Below are positions 59,941 to 64,000 of a stretch of 64,000 bases of DNA, in pieces (the stretch's first letter is position 1; the number at the start of each line of letters is the position of its first letter). The translations under genes were made by a program, and so were the position numbers. The stretch spans positions 1 through 64,000 of the forward strand of contig NZ_FMAF01000019.1 in NCBI RefSeq assembly GCF_900094565.1, in the 5' to 3' direction. The notes under the pieces were generated by a model. That model worked only from the letters and a program-made list of their open reading frames with translations, was not told the DNA's origin and searched no databases. This DNA comes from Martinezella lusitana (lineage in GTDB: Bacteria > Pseudomonadota > Alphaproteobacteria > Rhizobiales > Rhizobiaceae).

Positions 59941-61244
59941 CCACCCTTCTGCGCGGCCGCCTGCTTTCCTTCAAGCGCGCACCGCAAGGCCTTGATGACA
60001 CGGACAGCTATACTTACGAAAGCGATGGCGGCCTCCTGATCGAAAACGGCATCATCGCCGCGATCGGCCCTTACGCTACCATCAAGGCGCAGGCACCGGG
60101 CGACGTGACTGAGGTCGATCACCGGCCACACCTGATCCTGCCCGGTCTCATCGACATGCACCTGCATTTCCCGCAGATGCAGGTGATCGCCTCCTATGCC
60201 GCCAACCTGCTCGAATGGCTGAACACCTACACCTTTCCCGAGGAATGCCGCTTCGTCGAAAGCGCCCACGCAGAGCGCATCGCCACGCATTTCTATAACG
60301 AACTGATCCGCCACGGCACGACCACGGCCGTTGCATATTGCTCCGTGCACAAGACCTCAGCCGACGCCTTCTTCTCCGAAGCCATGCGCCGCAACATGCG
60401 CATGGTCGGTGGCAAGGTCATGATGGATCGGCATGCGCCGCAAGGGCTGCTCGACACACCGGAGACGGGCTATGACGAGACCCGCGAAGTGATTGCAGAC
60501 TGGCATGGCAAGGGCCGCAACCACGTCGCCATCACGCCGCGCTTCGCCATTACCTCTACACCGGCACAGATGGAGGCGACGGCCGCCCTCGCCCGCGAAT
60601 TCCCGGACCTGCACATCCAGACGCACCTTTCCGAGAACCACGACGAGATCAAGTTCACGGGTGAACTCTACCCGGAAGCGATCGACTATACCGATATCTA
60701 TGCCCGCTACGGGCTGCTCGGCCCAAAGAGCCTGTTCGGCCACGCGATCCATCTTTCCGAGCGCGAGGCGGACGCCATGAGCGAGGCCGGCGCGGTCGCC
60801 GTGCACTGCCCGACCTCGAACCTCTTCCTCGGCTCCGGTCTCTTCCCGCTGAAGGCACTGGCACGCCGCGAAAAGCCCGTCCGCATCGGCGTCGCTACCG
60901 ACATCGGCGGCGGCTCCAGCTATTCCATGCTCAGAACCATGGACGAAGCCTACAAGATCCAGCAGCTCCTCGGCGAGCGCTTGAACCCGCTGGAAAGCTA
61001 TTACTATATGACCCGCGGCAACGCCGAGGCCCTCTCCCTCGTCGACAAGATCGGCACGCTGGACACCGGCACGGAGGCAGACCTCATCATCCTCAACGCC
61101 GCCGCCACGCCCGCCATGACGCTGAAGATGGAAGTGGTAAAGAGCCTGGCCGAAGAACTGTTCCTGCTGCAGACGATGGGCGACGACCGCGCTATCGCCG
61201 AAACCTATGTCGCCGGGAAGCCTATGAAGTCAATCCTGCAATAA
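59937..61244 (+). CDS. guaD: Guanine deaminase
   Basis: A 435-residue amidohydrolase that converts guanine to xanthine. Zinc ligands: HLHFPQM (HxH), a His in HLSENHDEI and the Asp in ATDIGGGSSYSML. TFPEECRFVESAHAERIATHFYNELIRHGTTTAVAYCSVH is a family segment. It is translationally coupled to puuD and so belongs to the urate-forming route. Confidence 0.96.
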   Translation: MTTLLRGRLLSFKRAPQGLDDTDSYTYESDGGLLIENGIIAAIGPYATIKAQAPGDVTEVDHRPHLILPGLIDMHLHFPQMQVIASYAANLLEWLNTYTFPEECRFVESAHAERIATHFYNELIRHGTTTAVAYCSVHKTSADAFFSEAMRRNMRMVGGKVMMDRHAPQGLLDTPETGYDETREVIADWHGKGRNHVAITPRFAITSTPAQMEATAALAREFPDLHIQTHLSENHDEIKFTGELYPEAIDYTDIYARYGLLGPKSLFGHAIHLSEREADAMSEAGAVAVHCPTSNLFLGSGLFPLKALARREKPVRIGVATDIGGGSSYSMLRTMDEAYKIQQLLGERLNPLESYYYMTRGNAEALSLVDKIGTLDTGTEADLIILNAAATPAMTLKMEVVKSLAEELFLLQTMGDDRAIAETYVAGKPMKSILQ

Positions 61245-61291
61245 GGCACTCCGAACCCGCCGCAACACAATCCTCGAGAAGGCAGAGAGCT

Positions 61292-62430
61292 ATGACCGCG
61301 CCGCTTACCATTGCCGAACTGAAGAAGCTCGCACAGCGGCGCGTGCCGAAGATGTTCTTCCAATACGCCGATTCCGGTTCTTGGACGGAATCGACCTATA
61401 ACGCCAACGAGGCGGACTTCGCCAAGATCAAGCTGCGCCAGCGCGTTCTCGTCGATATGTCCGATCGTTCGCTGGAAACGACCATGGTCGGCCAGAACGC
61501 CGCCATGCCGGTAGCGCTGGCACCGACGGGCCTCACCGGCATGCAGCACGCCGACGGCGAGATGCTGGCGGCGCGCGCGGCAGAGGAATTCGGCATTCCA
61601 TTCACGCTGTCGACGATGAGCATCTGCTCCATCGAAGACATCGCCTCCGTGACGAAGCAGCCTTTCTGGTTCCAGCTCTACGTCATGAAGGATCGCGACT
61701 TCGTCCTGAACCTCATCGGTCGTGCCAAGGCGGCAAAATGCTCGGCGCTGGTGCTGACGGCCGACTTGCAGATCCTCGGCCAGCGCCACAACGATATCCG
61801 CAACGGCCTCTCCGCACCCCCGAAATTCACGGCGAAAAACGTCTGGCAGATGGCGACGCGGCCGGCCTGGTGCATGGAGATGCTGAAAACGAAACGTCAT
61901 TCCTTCGGCAATATCATCGGTCATGCCAAGGACATCTCCGACATGACGACGCTGTCACATTGGACGCATTCGCAGTTCGATCCCAAGCTCTCCTGGAGCG
62001 ACGTCGCCTGGATCAAGGAGCAATGGGGCGGCCCGCTGATCATCAAGGGCATTCTGGATGTCGAGGATGCGAAGGCAGCCGTGGATACAGGAGCGGACGC
62101 CATCATCGTTTCCAACCATGGCGGTCGCCAGCTCGACGGCGCCCCCTCTTCCATCAGCATGCTGCCGAGGATCGTCGATGCCGTCGGCGACAGGATCGAA
62201 GTGCATATGGAGGCGGTATCCGTTCGGGTCAGGACGTGCTCAAAGCCGTCGCCCTCGGCGCCAAGGGCACCTTCATCGGCCGGCCCTTCCTCTACGGCTT
62301 GGGCGCCATGGGCAAGGAAGGCGTCTCGCTGGCGCTCGAGATCATCCGCAAGGAGCTGGATATATCCATGGCGCTTTGCGGCAAGCGCGATATCAAGACG
62401 GTGGATCGGACTGTTATCGCCGAGGTCTAG
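61292..62430 (+). pseudogene. FMN-dependent alpha-hydroxy-acid dehydrogenase (lldD-like), frameshifted
   Basis: The frame starts MTAPLTIAELKKLAQRRVPKMFFQYADSGSWTE at 61292 and has ALAPTGLTGMQHADGEMLAARAAEEFGIPFTLSTMSICSIED, WFQLYVMKDRDF, LIIKGILDVEDAKAAVDTGADAIIVSNHGGRQLDGAPSSISMLPRIVDAVGDRIEVHM. At about 62212 one base (a C after ATGGA) is missing from the expected DGGIRSGQDVLKAVALGAKGTFIGRPFLYG block. The reading moves to another frame and ends at 62430 with VDRTVIAEV. Restored length is about 380 residues, usual for L-lactate or glycolate oxidases. Sequencing error is also possible. Confidence 0.85.
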
Positions 62431-63167
62431 CGCAACCAGCCCGTCGCCAAGCCGACCGCCCATTCCTCGCGGCCTCTTTCCGCCGCGAGTTGGGCCATCA
62501 CCCCGTGATCATAGGCCATCTGCCGGAAGATCGGCAGCCAGGTATCGCCCGTCTTTTCCAGAATGGCGTAGGAGGCAAAGGGATGGCCGGCCTCGACCTT
62601 GTGATAATTGGGCAGATCGTCGTCATAGGCCGGGCAGCCGACGCTGCCGGGGTTGACGATCAGGCGCCCATCGAAAAGCCGGACGGCTCGCGGAATGTGG
62701 CTGTGACCGCACAGGATCAACGGAAAATCGATGCCGGCAGCCAGCGCTTCGATCTCCTTCAGCGGCTTCAGATAGACGTGACCGTCCGGCGAGACGGATT
62801 CCAGCCAATAGACGTTATCATCGGCGGGGGTGGCATGGCAGAGATAGGCTTCGTTCCGGTAGACCATGCTGAAAGGCAGGTTGCGCAGCCAATCGAGATG
62901 ATGCTCAGCCAGCTCCGCATGAGCGGCCCGATCCGAAACATGCATCGTTTCCGGCTGCTGTTCGATCAGATACCGATCATGGTTGCCGCAAACCGTCACG
63001 GCGCCCAGCTCCAGCAGGATATCGGCCGTCTTTCCCGCCGTCAGTGGCCCGCTGAAGCAATCGCCGAGATTGACGATCTCGGCGATGCCTTGCCTGCGGA
63101 TATCCTCGAGCACCGCCTCCAGCGCCAGATGATTACCGTGGACATCGGCAATAACAGCAAAACGCAA
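62427..63167 (-). CDS. Metallophosphoesterase
   Basis: A 246-residue calcineurin-like phosphoesterase: MRFAVIADVHGNHLALEAVLEDIRRQGIAEIVNLGDCFSGPLTAG (D-x-H and GD motifs), VCGNHDRYLIEQ (GNHD) and LILCGHSHIPRAV (GHxH). It may act on cyclic nucleotides, diadenosine polyphosphates or phosphoproteins. Its end overlaps the convergent hydroxy-acid oxidase by 4 bp. It shares the strand with uraH and allA and may be in their transcript. Confidence 0.92.
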   Translation of the reverse strand: MRFAVIADVHGNHLALEAVLEDIRRQGIAEIVNLGDCFSGPLTAGKTADILLELGAVTVCGNHDRYLIEQQPETMHVSDRAAHAELAEHHLDWLRNLPFSMVYRNEAYLCHATPADDNVYWLESVSPDGHVYLKPLKEIEALAAGIDFPLILCGHSHIPRAVRLFDGRLIVNPGSVGCPAYDDDLPNYHKVEAGHPFASYAILEKTGDTWLPIFRQMAYDHGVMAQLAAERGREEWAVGLATGWLR

Positions 63168-63170
63168 GTC

Positions 63171-63527
63171 TCAGCTCCCGCGATAGGTGGAATAGCCGTA
63201 AGGCGAGATCAGCAGCGGCACATGATAATGCGCAGTCGTATCGGCAATACCGAAACGGATCGGCACGAGATCGAGGAAAGCCGGATCAGGTAACTTGGCC
63301 CCAGTTGCCCGCAAATAGTCCCCAGCCCGGAAAAGTAGTTCGTAAGTCCCGACGACGAAACTATCGCCGATCAGGATAGGTCCGCCGTCCACGCGCCCGT
63401 CCGAATTGGTGGTCACCGTCTTCAGATGCGTGCGGGTATCCCCCTCGATCCTGAAAAGATCGATGATCAAGCCTTCGGCCGGCTTGCCGAGAGCTGTATC
63501 GAGCACATGGGTCGTCAGTCCGGTCAT
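63171..63527 (-). CDS. uraH: 5-Hydroxyisourate hydrolase
   Basis: A 118-residue transthyretin-like enzyme that hydrolyses the unstable 5-hydroxyisourate made by PuuD. It begins MTGLTTHVLDTALGKPAEGL (N-terminal catalytic His) and ends YHVPLLISPYGYSTYRGS, whose C-terminal YRGS is the family mark, with HYHVPLL conserved. It lies between a phosphoesterase and allA, overlapping allA by 4 bp. Confidence 0.96.
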   Translation of the reverse strand: MTGLTTHVLDTALGKPAEGLIIDLFRIEGDTRTHLKTVTTNSDGRVDGGPILIGDSFVVGTYELLFRAGDYLRATGAKLPDPAFLDLVPIRFGIADTTAHYHVPLLISPYGYSTYRGS

Positions 63528-64000
63528 AGGGTCGGCGCTCCGATGGTGAAGGGGGTGTCGAAAAAGAATTCGACCAGATTGTTTCCCGGCCCGTCACGGT
63601 CGGCCACGAGAAAATCGCTCTGCTCGCCGAGTGCCATCAGGGGATAATGCCAGGTATTGACCCGATAGTTCACACCTTGATCACCCCGCGCCATGAAGAC
63701 CTGCGGCTTGCCGGGCCTGCCGTCTTCGTCCCGCGCGACGACCACAAGAAATGGCCGGCCGTTGAGCGGCACGAAACATTGGCTGCCGAAAGGATGGCGC
63801 TCCATCATCTCGATTGTAAAGGGAAAGGCACGCGCCTGACCGCGAAACAGGTTCAGGATTACCCGAGCGCCGTCACCAATGGCTTCGGCGGTGGACAGCG
63901 CGTGGAAACGCTCCGTCGTACCGCCGTTGATGAAGCGCATGGTCGCCGGATCGGTCTCGATCACGTCGCCGAATGGCGCAAATGCCGCCTTCGTCAGAGG
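63524..64000 (-). CDS. allA: Ureidoglycolate lyase, partial (start outside window)
   Basis: The visible 158 residues begin LTKAAFAPFGDVIETDPATMRFINGGTTERFHAL, the AllA entry, and continue NLFRGQARAFPFTIEMMERHPFGSQCFVPLNGRPFLVVVA and GVNYRVNTWHYPLMALG, ending TPFTIGAPTL. The enzyme splits ureidoglycolate into glyoxylate and urea, a late step of urate breakdown. The frame is open at 64000, so the gene starts just beyond the edge. Confidence 0.93.
   Translation of the reverse strand, partial: PLTKAAFAPFGDVIETDPATMRFINGGTTERFHALSTAEAIGDGARVILNLFRGQARAFPFTIEMMERHPFGSQCFVPLNGRPFLVVVARDEDGRPGKPQVFMARGDQGVNYRVNTWHYPLMALGEQSDFLVADRDGPGNNLVEFFFDTPFTIGAPTL

Noticed and set aside
1..64000. tRNA, rRNA genes or CRISPR arrays
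   Set aside because: I saw no cloverleaf with a CCA-type end, no rRNA signature and no regularly spaced direct repeats.

Overview
The window reads as a chromosomal segment of a Rhizobium-type alphaproteobacterium (family Rhizobiaceae). This is inferred from gene content: a fused anthranilate synthase TrpE(G) behind a Trp-Trp-Trp attenuator leader, a BacA/SbmA peptide importer, a NolR-like ArsR regulator, a choXWV choline importer, the bdhA-xdhA-xdhB gene order known from Sinorhizobium, a TGA-N9-TCA iron-responsive operator before a haem receptor, and intergenic mosaic repeats typical of rhizobia. Coding density is high and codon use is GC-rich nearly throughout. No rRNA, tRNA or CRISPR array was recognised.

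Layout. 1-1.34 kb: two decayed or partial IS5-family elements lie head to head, with a small DUF7336-like gene inside the second. 1.37-9.9 kb: a DUF2459 protein, trpE(G) with its leader and attenuator, an ABC-F ATPase preceded by an apparently unannotated 23-residue leader peptide with its own strong ribosome binding site and hairpin, a TonB-dependent haem receptor with a RirA-type box, and an extensin-like protein. 9.9-19.1 kb: housekeeping and hypothetical genes (PCMT-like methyltransferase, formate-THF ligase, UPF0114, ClpP-fold secreted protein, a LuxR solo, DUF2333, cytochrome c, thymidine kinase). 19.3-22.9 kb: choline importer choXWV and a small flavin/PPOX-fold protein. 23.2-28.7 kb: NolR-like regulator, an omega-aminotransferase, adenine deaminase and an alpha-glucosidase. 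29-34.5 kb: a complete oligopeptide ABC importer (oppABCDF), then a KDG-kinase-like gene. 35.6-44.9 kb: a GT4 glycosyltransferase, an OhrR-like regulator, der, a TPR membrane protein, NnrU, a polysaccharide deacetylase, bacA, a PadR regulator and a methionine aminopeptidase, with two rhizobial mosaic repeats. 45-51.8 kb: a GNAT enzyme, an ECF sigma (ECF42 type) with its DGPF/YciI partner and nearby DoxX and SRPBCC genes, an S66 carboxypeptidase, an unidentified protein and glpK. 52-64 kb: 3-hydroxybutyrate dehydrogenase and purine/urate breakdown (xdhAB, a LysR regulator, puuD, guaD, uraH, allA), with a frameshifted FMN-dependent alpha-hydroxy-acid oxidase inside it.

How the genes work together. 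The right end is a purine catabolic block: guanine deaminase gives xanthine, XdhAB gives urate, PuuD gives 5-hydroxyisourate, UraH takes that onward, and AllA handles ureidoglycolate. Adenine deaminase near 26 kb feeds hypoxanthine into the same route. The most interesting regulation is translational: two unrelated genes side by side on the minus strand, trpE(G) and the ABC-F gene, each appear to sit behind a short leader ORF with an RNA hairpin.
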